64,000 bases of DNA from Ovis canadensis (taxonomy: Eukaryota > Chordata > Mammalia > Artiodactyla > Bovidae). The DNA is taken from positions 173,287,001-173,351,000 of the forward strand of contig NC_091246.1 of assembly GCF_042477335.2 (NCBI RefSeq), in the 5' to 3' direction. Position numbers and translations under genes: made by a program. How positions within the stretch are numbered: the first letter of the stretch is position 1; each line of letters begins with the position of its first letter. Under the pieces are notes generated by a model. That model searched no databases. It was given only the letters and a program-made list of their open reading frames with translations, and was not told where the DNA came from. Positions 1 to 11,349 of this stretch are shown piece by piece.

Positions 1-476
1 TTCATGTAAGAGTAACAAAAGGAGAATGAGGGACCAAAGCTACATGAATGCAACAGACCACATGAGATTACAGTAGCATATAAAAGAGGTCACCCTTACT
101 CTTTTTAATAGTTTAACTTCATGTTTTTTCTGATATTGGAAAACTGCAATCCTTCAGCCAATGTCATGGGTGTCAGAAAAAATTCAACTATGTTTCAGTT
201 AAGCCAGCAAAAAAGGAAGAAAAGAAAAATAAATATTGTGAATATGTGTTATATTGTGGTTTGTGGGTGAATACGTAAGAAAACTAGAAGTTAATATGGA
301 CAATTCCATTGCCAGTTTTCAGTGGCTTAAGGGAAGATAGTCTTGATCTTTTGCTAGGTTATTAACACAGAAAGCAAAAAGACAAGGTACTAAAATCCTG
401 TTATTCACTATCTAGTGATAACATTTAGAATAGAGGATTTTTAGTTAAAATGATGTTTCCTAATTTCGTGCTCAAC
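1..476. other. Unannotated flank of the U6-L1 insertion
   Basis: AT-rich sequence with no open frame of note and no repeat that I recognise. It forms the left flank of the composite insertion that follows. Confidence 0.4.
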
Positions 477-492
477 TGACAGTGACTTTCTT

Positions 493-529
493 TTTTTTAA
501 TTTTTTTAGTTTTCTGAATGTTGACATTA
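493..529 (-). other. Extra segment between two A-rich tails of the U6-L1 insertion
   Basis: The L1 3' end has its own A-run (T-run at 530-539 on the plus strand). It is followed on the minus strand by about 20 nt of non-A sequence and a second A-rich run (T-rich 491-507) before the duplication. This resembles a very short 3' transduction or a small templated filler. The 18 nt tagttttctgaatgttga (507-524) also occur in the BovB copy at 33058-33075. Confidence 0.55.
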
Positions 530-825
530 TTTTTTTTTTAATTTTAAAATCTTTAATTCTTACATGCGTTCCCAAACATGAACCCCCCTCCCACCTCCCT
601 CCCCATAACATCTCTCTGGGTCATCCCCATGCACCAGCCCCAAGCATGCTGTATCCTGCATCAGACATAGACTGGCGATTCAATTCTTACATGATAGTAT
701 ACATGTTAGAATGCCATTCTCCCAAATCATCCCACCCTCTCCCTCTCCCTCTGAGTCCAAAAGTCCGTTATACACAGCTGTGTCTTTTTTGCTGTCTTGC
801 ATACAGGGTCTTCATTGCCATCTTT

Positions 826-2563
826 CTAAATTCCATATATATGTGTTAGTATACTGTATTGGTGTTTTTCTTTCTGGCTTACTTCACTCTGTATAATCGG
901 CTCCAGTTTCATCCATCTCATCAGAACTGATTCAAATGAATTCTTTTTAATGGCTGAGTAATACTCCATTGTGTATATGTACCACATCTTTCTTATCCAT
1001 TCGTCTGCTGATGGACATCTAGGTTGTTTCCATGTCCTGGCTATTATAAACAGTGCTGCGATGAACATTGGGGTACATGTGTCTCTTTCAATTCTGGTTT
1101 CCTCAGTGTGTATGCCCAGCAGTGGGATTGCTGGGTCATAAGGTAGTTCTATTTGCAATTTTTTAAGGAATCTCCACACTGTTCTCCATAGTGGCTGTAC
1201 TAGTTTGCATTCCCACCAACAGTGTAGGAGGGTTCCCTTTTCTCCACACCCTCTCCAGCATTTATTGCTTGCAGATTTTTGGATCGCAGCCATTCTGACT
1301 GGTGTGAAGCGGTACCTCATTGTGGTTTTGATTTGCATTTCTCTAATAATGAGTGATGTTGAGCATCTTTTCATGTGTTTGTTAGCCATCCGTATGTCTT
1401 CTTTGGAGAAATGTCTATTTAGTTCTTTGGCCCATTTTTTGATTGGGTCGTTTTTTCTGGAACTGAGCTGCATAAGTTGCTTGTATATTTTTGAGATGAG
1501 TTGTTTGTCAGTTGCTTCATTTGCTATTATTTTCTCCCATTCAGAAGGCTGTCTTTTCACCTTGCTTATATTTTCCTTTGCTGTGCAGAAGCTTTTAATT
1601 TTAATTAGATCCCATTTGTTTATTTTTGCTTTTATTTCCAGAATTCTGGGAGGTGGATCATAGAGGATCCTGCTGTGATTTATGTCTGAGAGTGTTTTGC
1701 CTATGTTCTCCTCTAGGAGTTTTATAGTTTCTGGTCTTACATTTAGATCTTTAATCCATTTTGAGTTTATTTTTGTGTGTGGTGTTAGAAAGTGATCTAG
1801 TTTCATTCTTTTACAAGTGGTTGACCAGTTTTCCCAGCACCACTTGTTAAAGAGATTGTCTTTACTCCATTGTATATTCTTGCCTCCTTTGTCAAAGATA
1901 AGGTGTCCATATGTGTGTGGATTTATCTCTGGGCTTTCTATTTTGTTCCATTGATCTATATGTCTGTCTTTGTGCCAGTACCATACTGTTTTGATGACTG
2001 TGGCTTTGTAGTAGAGCCTGAAGTCAGGTAAGTTGATTCCTCCAGTTCCATTCTTCTTTCTCAAGATTGCCTTGGCTATTCCAGGTTTTTTTTATTTCCA
2101 TACAAATCTTGAAATTATTTGTTCTAGTTCTGTGAAAAATGTGGCTGGTAGCTTGATAGGGATTGCATTGAATTTGTAAATTGCTTTGGGTAGTATACTC
2201 ATTTTCATTATATTGATTCTTCCGATCCATGAACATGGTATATTTCTCCATCTATTAGTGTCCTCTTTGATTTCTTTCATCAGTGTTTTATAGTTTCCTA
2301 TATATAGGTCTTTAGTTTCTTTAGGTAGATATATTCCTAAGTATTTTATTCTTTTCGTTGCAATGGTGAATGGAATTGTTTCCTTAATTTCTTTTTCTAC
2401 TTTCTCATTATTCGTGTATAGGAATGCAAGGGATTTCTGTGTGTTGATTTTATATCCTGCAACTTTACTATATTCATTGATTAGCTCTAGTAATTTTCTG
2501 GTGGAGTCTTTAGGGTTTTCCATGTAGAGGATCATGTCATCTGCAAACAGTGAGAGTTTTACT
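826..2563 (-). pseudogene. L1 ORF2 remnant: reverse transcriptase C-terminal part and C-terminal domain
   Basis: The L1 ORF2 protein supplies endonuclease and reverse transcriptase for L1 mobilisation. Here only the second half survives, in two minus-strand frames. 2092-2563 encodes the FADDM motif of the RT active site (around 2531-2547) and downstream thumb-like sequence. 826-2064 encodes a 412-residue open C-terminal part that includes the cysteine motif [18 protein letters not shown] and the conserved [15 protein letters not shown] tail. The frames are separated near 2080-2091, where a TAA follows FVWK and the adjacent A-run is out of register. The endonuclease and the first RT motifs are missing, so no active protein is possible. 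The 412-residue open frame suggests a fairly young insertion. Confidence 0.92.
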
Positions 2564-2633
2564 AAAAATATGGAACGCTTCACGAATTTGCGTGTCATCC
2601 TTGCGCAGGGTCCATGCTAATCTTCTCTGTATT

Positions 2634-2664
<31 letters not shown>

Positions 2665-2670
2665 GAGCAC
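2564..2670 (-). pseudogene. U6: U6 spliceosomal snRNA copy (full length, fused to L1)
   Basis: The minus strand from 2670 to 2564 carries the complete 107-nt U6 sequence, from the 5' stem (GTGCTCGCTTCGGCAGC) through the ACAGAGA box to the 3' U-run (here ATTTTT). By eye only two positions differ from the canonical mammalian sequence: one in the GAACGATAC stretch (here GAACAATAC) and one in ATGGCCCC (here ATGGACCC). U6 is normally transcribed by RNA polymerase III and catalyses splicing. Here it sits immediately inside the target-site duplication and runs into L1 ORF2 with no spacer. I see no convincing U6-type TATA box or proximal element beyond 2671, so this is a retrocopy rather than a working gene. 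Confidence 0.93.
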
Positions 2671-2766
2671 TGACAGTGACTCTCTTACTGGATGTTAATA
2701 GCTATATGGTGGAGAAAAATAGTGTTTGGAAGTCAAGTAACTTTGGATGCCAATAACAGATAACAG

Positions 2767-2957
2767 AGTGTGTGTGTTAGTCGCTCAGCTATGTCTGACT
2801 CTTTGCAACTCCATGGACTATTGCCTGCTAGGCTCCTCTGTCCACAAAATGCCTCAGGCAAGGATACTAGAGTGGGTTGCCATTCCCTTCTCCAGGGAAA
2901 TCTTCCTGACCCAGAGATTGATCCCTGGTCTCCCACATACAGGAAGATTCTTTACAA
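2767..2957 (-). mobile_element. Bov-tA SINE
   Basis: The plus strand starts with a (TG) run and the reverse complement of the BovB-like tail (ttagtcgctcag), followed by the Bov-A body (tactagagtgggttgccattc) and ends in a degraded tRNA-like head near 2957. Its head faces the head of the next SINE. Confidence 0.85.
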
Positions 2958-2969
2958 ATTGAATGACTG

Positions 2970-3186
2970 GGGCTTCTCCTATGGCTCAGTGGGGAAAGAA
3001 TCCCCCTGCAATGCAGGAAATACAGGAGTCATGGATTCAATCCCCGGGCCAGAAAGGTTTCCTTGAGGAAGAAAATGGCAACACATTCCGGTATTCATGC
3101 CTGAAAAATCCATGGGCAGAGGAGCCTGGCAGGCTATAGTCTAAAGGGTCACAAAGAGTCACACATGATAAAGCACAAGCATCACT
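2970..3186 (+). mobile_element. Bov-tA SINE
   Basis: It begins with the tRNA-Glu-like head ggcttctcctatggctcagt and contains the B-box-like gattcaatcccc. The Bov-A body and a tail resembling caaagagtcacacatga follow. It is diverged and lies in opposite orientation to the SINE 13 bp to its left. Confidence 0.85.
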
Positions 3187-3660
3187 GGTTTTAAGATAAC
3201 AAAAGAAATATATTATTAGCATATCGAAGTCTTGGAAAATTTCTTCAATAATATGCAATGTAGATCTCTTGAGCAGGAGAAGAAACACAGAGTCTTAAGC
3301 ACTGAACTACCAGGTAAATTTGCAACATATTCTTAAAAGGACTCTAATTCCTTTTATTGTAAAAATTGTATTTAGAAATTAATATCCAGATATAAAGTTT
3401 GTGCATCACTACTGGGTCAAAAGTTTCATGATAGAGTTTTAATAAAACTATGATGGTTGAAAATCATTTCTAAAATATCTAGAATTTTCACATAATTTCT
3501 ATAGTGTAAAGAGACTTTAATACAGCATTTTTTCACCTGGCATTAATAGATGCTATACTTTTTCCAACTTATTTTTCATATTCTTAATAAGATTCTTATT
3601 ATTTTTTAAAAAAATTATATGAGTAATCTACTATGCTTGTTTATTTGTTTATTTTTCTAT

Positions 3661-3761
3661 CATGTGGCTTGTGGGATCTTAGTTCCTTGACCAGGGATTG
3701 AATATGGGCCCCTTGCATTGGAAGCATGGAGTCTTAACCACTGAACTGCTAGGGAAGTCCC
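3661..3761 (-). mobile_element. tRNA-derived cetartiodactyl SINE head (CHR/Bov-tA type)
   Basis: The reverse complement begins gggacttccctagcagttca and has the gattcaatccctggtcaagg-like promoter region followed by aactaagatcccacaagcc. This is the head region of the tRNA-derived SINEs of cetartiodactyls; the 3' part is missing. Confidence 0.75.
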
Positions 3762-3856
3762 TCAAGTAATCCTTATTCTCCTTAATAATGACTTCAAAGC
3801 ACAAGAGTAAGGGTGTTCGCACTTTGGATATTATCTTATTTTGCCTTTGTTGTTGT

Positions 3857-4049
3857 TGTTCAGTCTCCAAGTCATGTCTGACTCTTTGTAATTTCATTGA
3901 CTGTAGCATGCCTGGCTTCCCTAGCCTTCACTATCTCCTGGAGTTTGCTCAAAATCCTGTCCATTGAGTCACTGATGCCATCCCACCATCTCATCCTCTG
4001 TCACCCCTTCTCCTCTTGCCCTCAATCTTCCCCAGCATCAGGATCTTTT
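3857..4049 (-). mobile_element. BovB LINE, 3' terminal fragment
   Basis: About 190 bp of the BovB 3' end in antisense: ttcagtctccaagtcatgtc, then gtccattgagtcactgatgc and ccagcatcaggatctttt. It is 5'-truncated and preceded by a (TTG)n run at 3847-3858. Confidence 0.8.
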
Positions 4050-7000
4050 TTGTGCCTAATTTATAGATTAAACTTCATCATAGTTATGATTGTATGGGAA
4101 AAACATAGTACATATAAAGTTTGGTATCATCTGAGATTTCAGGCATCCACCTCACATCTTGGAATGTATCCACCATTGATAAGGGGGGATTACTGTACTG
4201 TAACTGCATAAAGGGAGAGTTTCTTCTGTGCTTCAGACTGGTAAAAAATAATAGTTTTCTCTTTTTGCCATTCAGACTTCCATTTCTTTGTTTTTCAAAG
4301 GTACATTGTTCAACTCAGTGCAGTTGTTGAAACAGATCTCCCTAAACTCCTCATCCTACTGATTCCAACACGATGAGAATGAAAAACCCATAGGATATTA
4401 TATAAGACTCTGCTTGGTTATGATTTGCCAAGAGTTAATATATCAAGATAATAAAATGTTGTAGCTTTTACTTTGAGCAAAACTATAGAAAATAGAAGAT
4501 ATTAGATATATGTTACCATACTATGCATGAAATTGCCTATTTAGAAAGAGAAATAGTGAAATGATAATTGTTATGATGTTAAAATCTCTGAATAGGAATT
4601 GCTACATTGTCAGCAAAACCAAAATTTCTTGTTGATTTATCAGTAAGATTGTGATTTCCTTTGGGTTACATTACTACTTTTTGAATTTTTCATCTCTTCT
4701 GCCACTGAGGAAGTTGAATTTCTCTAGATTGTTTCAGTGGCTGGACAGCTAACCTGATGCTCATGCTTGTATTTTTGTTTAGGTGAACTGAGTGTAAATG
4801 ACCTTCAAAGGCAACGAGGAAGAAGAAATGAAACAGGGAGGAGCTGACAGTTCTGCCTAAGAACTGCTAGAGGTTTTTGCCTGCTTAGAGTATGAGCCTA
4901 TTTTATTAATAAGGCAGTAAGAATTCAAAGGAGCTTACAAACAGATTACATGTACACAATTGAATCTTGAGGATCTTCAACTCCTGCTAGCTGTTCCTAA
5001 AAGTCACGGACTAAAACCTGGAAATGGGGGTTCAACTACATCTCAGAAACAGGGCTATAATCCCTGAGTCATGATAACGTTGGCATAGCCTTGGGAAAGA
5101 TTTTTAGATATTGATTAAGAGGTGTGGCACTTGAAGACAAAAGGAACTTCATAGGTATATCTGGGCTTTCTCTGAAGCTGAGTCACTAATTCAGCTCGCT
5201 TTCTGAAGGATACATCATTTGACATGAAAATGATTAAAATTTTCAGTTTTCCTTCTCTTAGCTTTGTAGTACAAGTGATGTAGCAGGGGACCTTTCAAGC
5301 TTGGACTCATATTTTTCTCTTTTCAAAAGTCACTTGAAACAAAATATATTATCTCTAATTTTGTCAATCTATAATGGCAATTCTAAGGATTCTGTGGTTG
5401 CCATACAATGATGGTGCACTTAATGAATATGTTAAAGCTATTTAATCAGTGTTTCTATTATATATGAACATGAGACAGTTGCTTTTATTTATTATCCCAA
5501 GTACTAATAATGAGGAAGACTACGGCAAAGATAAGTAAACTCTAGAGAAATAACCACAAAGTTTCAGTGATTTAATAATTTCTCCAAACCCATACAAATG
5601 GCTTTATTGGAATTATTGTACTTTACTGGAAAGAATACACCTACTGACTGGATGGGTCCTTCCTTCACAATAATGAAACAGGTCCTCAGAGTTCAAACTG
5701 CCATTTCTCCATATTCACCTATGGAACCTGAGGAGGAAACAAGTATATAATTGCCTAATGGAAGCTAAGAAAAAAGGTTCAGCTGCTCCTTTCTATTCCC
5801 CAATGCCTTTCACAATTCTCCACTCTTATAATTATCATGGGAATTTCAGTACCAGATGTACAATTGCTTACTAGGAAAAGAAGACCTCAGTCAGAGCCTG
5901 ATGTCTCGTTCTGCCTGCCATTTCATTGCACTCAGGGTTGTCCTAGAATGTTTTACGTTATAGAAATGTTTGTCCCAGTGCCTGCTTTGTACTTGAGTTG
6001 CATCGATCCTTGATCTCCCTTCTAGTACTTGTGTGTGGAGACCTCCTCAGGACACTGGTCCTCTGTTTCACTGCTGCCTGCTGCAGAGTCTACCCGTCAG
6101 AGTGTTCTCTCCGCCTTGCTGTATTGCATGCGTCCACTGAATGACTGCCTTGGCTTTTCACTTTGATTAATCTACATCTCAGTTTCTGTTGTTTGGTCTA
6201 TAAATTTAAATTCTTATGTTCCTTTCCCTTCAGTTAATAAAGGGAAATCAATTTAACTGTCACACAGCACAACATTTTCTATTCTTCAGGCTGTAAAAGT
6301 TTTCTTCCAGGGACCAGGAAAATGTCTTCCTACTAGTGGCCATCCTGGTAATATCTGGTGTGTGTTTCTGGAAGAGGAAATTTTGTGTTCAAACACTGAA
6401 TCCTAGCCATTGCTTTCAATCAATTGCTAATAAGAAAATCATATTCATATATAAATGGATATTGATATTCATTGATAAATAGTAATTTTAAGAATTAGGT
6501 TTCAAGTCACAAAGTTATTTTAGCCTCCCCTATTAAAAAAACAAAACAAAATAAACTTGGAAATTTATTGGATGGATATTGAGCTATTACAGGAAACCTA
6601 AGAAAAAGAAATGCAACAGGAATTAAAAGCCATTAGAGACATAAAAATCTGTGTTGTTCATTTTCTCTTCCTATATCTTCCCTGTATTCCATAGCTTCCA
6701 TAGCCAGATACACTAGTACCTGTGCATTTACTCCATTTATTCTTCTTTATCTAAAGTTCTTCATTTTATGCTTTTGAATACACATAACCACTTCCACCGC
6801 AGCTTTTGTGATCTCTTAATTCTTTTACAAGTACAAAGTGTCTGTGCCAGATTCAAAGTCTGTGCAGAAAATATCGTATTGAGTTAGTTTAGCTTAGCTG
6901 TTCACCCAAAGTCTAATTATCAGTTCTATGGGTCAGCCAGTTGTCTCATCAGCAAGGGTATATAAGGAGAGTCTCAGAGAAGAGGATCAGCTGCCCAGGC

Positions 7001-7317
7001 ATCACTACAGATACTGCTGTTTGGTCTGTAACATTTAGAGATAGACTCCAGATTTTTATTGCACTGAAAAAGTAATTTTCAGGATGTTCTTTATGTCGGT
7101 TTTGCATGTAGATGCTTCCTCCAACAAAAGTATTTGAATGTGATTGGTACAATTAGCTCTTACCTGATAAGATTTCCTCTTGCTGTAGGGACTCATTTAT
7201 AGGCACAATTTTCTCATTCTCTTTTTCTAAGCATTTGCTGTCATCCATTAGGCTAAAGATCACTTTCACTAGAGTTAATGGTTCAAGACTAACTTTCCAG
7301 TAAAATTTGTGGCCATT
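4050..7317. other. Repeat-poor intergenic stretch
   Basis: No credible exon and no repeat I can name. A less AT-rich patch at about 5880-6245 with several CpG dinucleotides and a terminal ttaataaaggg looks different from its surroundings and could be an unrecognised LTR relic; see findings. Confidence 0.35.
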
Positions 7318-7329
7318 TATGCTACATAT

Positions 7330-7468
7330 CAGAGAAGGCAATGGCAACCCACTCCAGTGTTCTTGCTTGGAGAATCCCAGGGATGGGGGAGCCTGGTGGG
7401 TTGCCATCCCTGGGGTGGCACAAAGTTGGACAAAACTGAAGTGACGCAGCAGCAGCAGCAGCAGCAGC
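7330..7468 (+). mobile_element. Bov-A2 type SINE with (CAG)n tail
   Basis: A single Bov-A monomer (cagagaaggcaatggcaacc to aactgaagtgacg) followed by a (CAG)7-like tail. It is flanked by a direct repeat atgctacatat at 7319-7329 and 7469-7479, which fixes both ends. Confidence 0.93.
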
Positions 7469-7492
7469 ATGCTACATATGTGGTTCCCTAAT

Positions 7493-7702
7493 TTAGTGGT
7501 TTTTAAACTTCAGCAGGTGTGAGGATTATCTACAGGACTTGTTATAACAGTGATTGCTGGGCTCTACTCCCAGAGCTCTAAATCAGCAAATCCAGGTAGC
7601 ATCTGAATTTCCAGGTAGGAATTGAGAATTTGCATTTCTAACAAACTCCCAGGTGATGCTGTTGCTGTTGGTTCTAAAATTGAATTTCAAGAACCACTGA
7701 CT
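7493..7702. mobile_element. MER5-type non-autonomous hAT DNA transposon relic
   Basis: Ends resemble inverted repeats (tagtggtttttaaacttc at the left, ttcaagaaccactga at the right). The inside carries recognisable MER5-like blocks such as attgctgggctctactccca, gagaatttgcatttctaaca and cccaggtgatgctg. It is ancient and immobile. Confidence 0.75.
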
Positions 7703-9185
7703 TAACTCATCATTATTCTCATTATGAGAGAATAAAGCTAAGCAAAGGTCTTATCTTTTAACATAAGGAATCCAAGATGGGAAATGTGTTCCATTGTCCT
7801 CTTACCTATATTATGCCCCCATTCTAAAATCCCTGGGCTACTAAAATTCAAGGGACGTTCAAAATTGTCAGGTCCTGTCCTTTTGTTATATCTTTATATT
7901 ACATTAATGAATGTAACCACACCTATGTATCACCTCCAGTATTATGTCCTTATTTTATTTACAATGAGAAATTTATGTCACTTCCATATATGAAAAAGAA
8001 ACATCTCTTGCTTTAAATTGAAAGTAACTTTAAAAATGTTTAACTGTTACTTAATTTTAAAAAGTAATAAATGTAACAGCTTCCAGATCAAATGGTTTAG
8101 AAATACATATACAGAAACAAATTATTCAGTGTGAATTTTTTTAAAAAATGTTTTTGATTCATTCTTAACTTAAATATAGAATGATTACTATCTGACCACA
8201 GCTGTGGTAGAGTATAAAAGGAAAAATGGCAAAGAAAGGGGAAGCAAAAGAGGAAATAAAGAGAAACTTCTTCTCCTTTGAATTATTGCCTAGGAACAAC
8301 TTCTCCACACAGTAAATGATTAAGAATCAGAAGAGGGCAGATCCATAAGTGGGTGTGGTTTGCCTGTAATATCTTTCACCGTCTGTTTTTTCTTATTCCA
8401 ATGCACAGTAACTGTCCTCTAATAAAAAAGCAATTTTCATAGGGAAGGACACTGTGCCAGTCTATGAAAACAATGGTGACATTGTTTGCCCTTTTGTGAA
8501 ATCGATGACATTTTTTCTTGAAAAATCGATTTGACAATTTGACATTGTATTTACTCTAGGTGAGGTTTTATAAGTAATAATAATCTCTGATGGCTTAGTA
8601 CTTTCTCCATTATATAAATCACATGAATTACAATTCATTTTATTGATTTGAGATTAGATGGGCCTCTATAAAATACTCCTAAAACTTCCTCAATTGTGTA
8701 AATGTTTCTGAGGTATATGTTCAACAAAAACCACTGTCACAGAGATGATGACACATGGTAGAGACAAAGGCCCAGCTTACACCTCAACATAGGGCTGGTT
8801 TATCTAAGAGATTGAGGGATTACTATATTCAAATTAATTTCTTTGAGTAAGACACTGTTGCCATAGTTTCTTATATCCCTAGTTACAAACCCATGTGTAA
8901 AGGAAAAAAAAAAAAAATCATGGAAAGCATATCCAAGGAAATACAAAATTATGCAAACTCATGAAATATTAAATAGCCTTGAGTATACCACATTATCCTT
9001 CCATTACTCCCTCAGTCAACCTTCCAAATCTCTCAAATACTTTGGACATTCCACAACATTGTTATGAAGTTTAGATCCCTTTTGATTAATCTAAATAACA
9101 GTCTACATATCTTAAAAAGTAAGATTATTGGACATATTCTGTTACATGAGAGAAAAGTAAGATTGCCACAGGAGTTTGTTTTCAA
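7703..9185. other. Unannotated AT-rich stretch
   Basis: No open frame with protein-like character and no repeat that I recognise. A short A-run lies at 8903-8917. Confidence 0.35.
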
Positions 9186-9770
9186 GGAAACTGATTGAAA
9201 AAATAGTATGTACCAACAAAATAAATCCAGGTCCAGATGGCTTTCCCAAGTGAATTCTACCAAGTGTTTCAAGAAGATCCTTCTCAAATTATTCAAAAAT
9301 AAATAAATAAATAAAAGCAAAAGGAAGGAACACTTCCAAACTATAAGGCCAACATTGAAAAGAAAAGTATACAAGAGATTACAAAAAAAGAAAGTTTCAA
9401 ATCAATATCCCTGATAAACATAGTTGCAAAAATCTTGAGTAAGTCATTAGGAACCTTAATTCAACAATACATTAAAAGAATTATATAGCATGATAAAGTA
9501 GAGTTCATTTCAGAGATGCAAGGATGGCTTAACATTCACAAATCAATCAACATGGTACATCTTGTTAATAAAACAAAGGATCAAATCATATGATAACCTC
9601 TAGATACAGAAAAAGCTTTTGAAAAATTAAAAAAAATTAAAAGACTGTCAACAAAGTGCATATGGAGGAAACATACCTCAGCATGATAAAGGCCATATAT
9701 GACACAGCCAATCTCATACTCAGTGATAGAAAGCTGAAAATTTGTTCTCTGAAATCAGGAGCAAATTGGG
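9186..9770 (+). pseudogene. Ancient L1 ORF2 fragment (reverse transcriptase region)
   Basis: The plus strand conceptually encodes broken L1 RT sequence: NPGPDGFPSEFYQ-like residues at about 9220-9270, an LPNYKANIEK-like stretch near 9330, and a SISLINIVAKILSK-like block at about 9400-9440. Frameshifts and stops separate the blocks, and an (AAAT)n expansion interrupts it near 9300. It corresponds to the early RT motifs of an old mammalian L1 and is not functional. Confidence 0.8.
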
Positions 9771-10061
9771 TCACCAGTTGAAAATTGTTGCAAAGGTTGA
9801 AAATCAGTAACCTGTAAACTAAGCCTAGCCAGCAGTTGTGATGTAATTGGCCAAGAAAATATTTGCTGTGGCAATATCTTTTAAAGTTTTGGTAGTCAAT
9901 ATTTGAACCAGAATACTTTAAATGTAAAGATGAATCTCTAGGTTCTCTTGAAACACAAATCTGGCAACACTGGACATACATATTAGCATGAAAAACGATA
10001 GATGGCAGCTAAATGGCAGCTGCTTTCTTTGATGGTGTTATGAGTTGAATTGCCACAACAA
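9771..10061. other. Unclassified sequence between L1 and BovB
   Basis: About 290 bp that no longer match L1 and do not yet match BovB. The minus-strand open frame at 9637-9981 spans the junction with the L1 fragment and is not protein-like. It may be another old repeat. Confidence 0.3.
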
Positions 10062-11204
10062 ATTGCCATATCAAACTGCCAACATCTGTTGGATCATCGA
10101 AAAAGCAAGAGAGTTCCAGGGGAAAAAAAATTACTTCTGATTTATTGACTATGGCAAAGCTTTTGACTGTGTGGATCACAACAAACTGTGGAAAATTCTG
10201 CAAGAGATAGGAGTACCAAACCACCTTACCTGCCTCCTGGGAAACCTGCATGCAGTTCAACAGTTAGAACTGGTCTTAGAACAACAGACTGGTTTTCAAT
10301 CTGGAAAGGAATACGTTAAGGCTGTATACTGTCACCCTGCTTATTTAACTTATATGCAGAACACATCATGAGAAATGCTGGACTGGATTAAGCACAAGCT
10401 GGAATCAAGATTACTGGGAGAGAAATATAAATAACCTGAGATATGCAGATGAGACCACCGAAGAAGAACTAAAGAGCCTCTTGGTGAAAGTGAAAGAGGA
10501 GAGTAAAAAAGTTGGCTTAAAGTTCAACATTCAGAAAACTACAATCACAGCATCTGGTCCCATCTCTTCATGGCAAATAGATGGGGAAACAGTTGAAACA
10601 GTGGCTGACTTTATTTTGGGGGGCTCCAAAATCACTGCAGATGGTGACTGCAGAAATGAAATGAAAAGGCGCTTGCTCCTTGGAAGAAAAGTTATGACCA
10701 ATCTAGACAGCATATTAAAAAGCAGAGACACTTTGCCAACAAAGTTTCATCTAGACAAAGCTATAGTTTTTCCAGTAGTCATGTATGGATGTGAGAGTCA
10801 GACTATAAAGAAAGCTTAGTGCTGAAGAATTAGTGCTTTTGAACTGTGGTGTTGGAGAAGATTCTTGAGAGTCTCTTGGACTGCAAGAAGATACAACCAG
10901 TCCATCCTAAAGGAGATCAGTCCGGGTGTTCATTGGAAGGACTGATGTTGAAGCAGAAACTCCAATACTTTGGCCACCTGAAGCAAAGAATTGATTCATT
11001 TGAAAATACCCTGATGCTAGGAAAGACTGAAGGCAGGAAAAGAAGGGGACAACATCGGATGAGATTGTTGAGTGGCATCACTGACTCAATGGACATGACT
11101 CTGAGCAAGCACTGGGAGTTGGTGATGAACAGGGAAAACTTGCATGCTGTAGTCCATGGGGTTGCAAAGAGTTGGACATGACTGACTGAGCTGAACTGAA
11201 CTGA
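10062..11204 (+). mobile_element. BovB (RTE) LINE, 5'-truncated
   Basis: BovB is an RTE-clade non-LTR retrotransposon. This copy keeps the RT palm region onward (gactgtgtggatcacaacaa near 10167 encoding DCVDHN), a FADD-equivalent YADE at about 10441-10452 where the canonical YADD is changed, the C-terminal region and the ctgaactgaactga tail. Several frames are broken. The next BovB copy starts about 145 bp downstream in the same direction. Confidence 0.92.
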
Positions 11205-11349
11205 GAATAAAATTTTGGGGAAAATGTCCAAAATTTAAGACCTTTATTGGAAAAAAAAAGGACTGAAACACGAAGGTTGATATTCTTGTAAATGGAAACA
11301 AACATCTCACTCTTTCCTAACTCATATAAAAATTGCCTAATTAAAAAAT

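Larger units (their letters stand above)
493..2670 (-). mobile_element. Chimeric U6 snRNA / L1 retrotransposed insertion
   Basis: Read on the minus strand, the insertion is a full-length U6 snRNA copy fused directly to a 5'-truncated ruminant L1 (ORF2 part plus 3' UTR) and an A-rich tail. It is flanked by a 16-bp direct repeat with one mismatch: tgacagtgactttctt at 477-492 and tgacagtgactctctt at 2671-2686. A single duplication around both parts indicates one integration event of a joined cDNA. In established work on human and rodent genomes, such U6/L1 fusions are explained by L1 reverse transcriptase switching template from L1 RNA to U6 RNA during target-primed reverse transcription. Confidence 0.9.

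Noticed and set aside
826-2064. 412-codon open frame as a possible host or active L1 gene
   Set aside because: It is the L1 ORF2 C-terminus only. Endonuclease and early RT motifs are absent, and a stop plus frameshift precede it.
2564-2670. Functional U6 snRNA gene
   Set aside because: It is inside a retrotransposed unit, fused to L1 at its 3' end, and lacks a convincing upstream TATA/proximal element at the expected spacing.
2970-3060. tRNA gene suggested by A/B-box-like sequence in SINE heads
   Set aside because: The tRNA-like heads cannot form an intact cloverleaf and are followed by SINE bodies.
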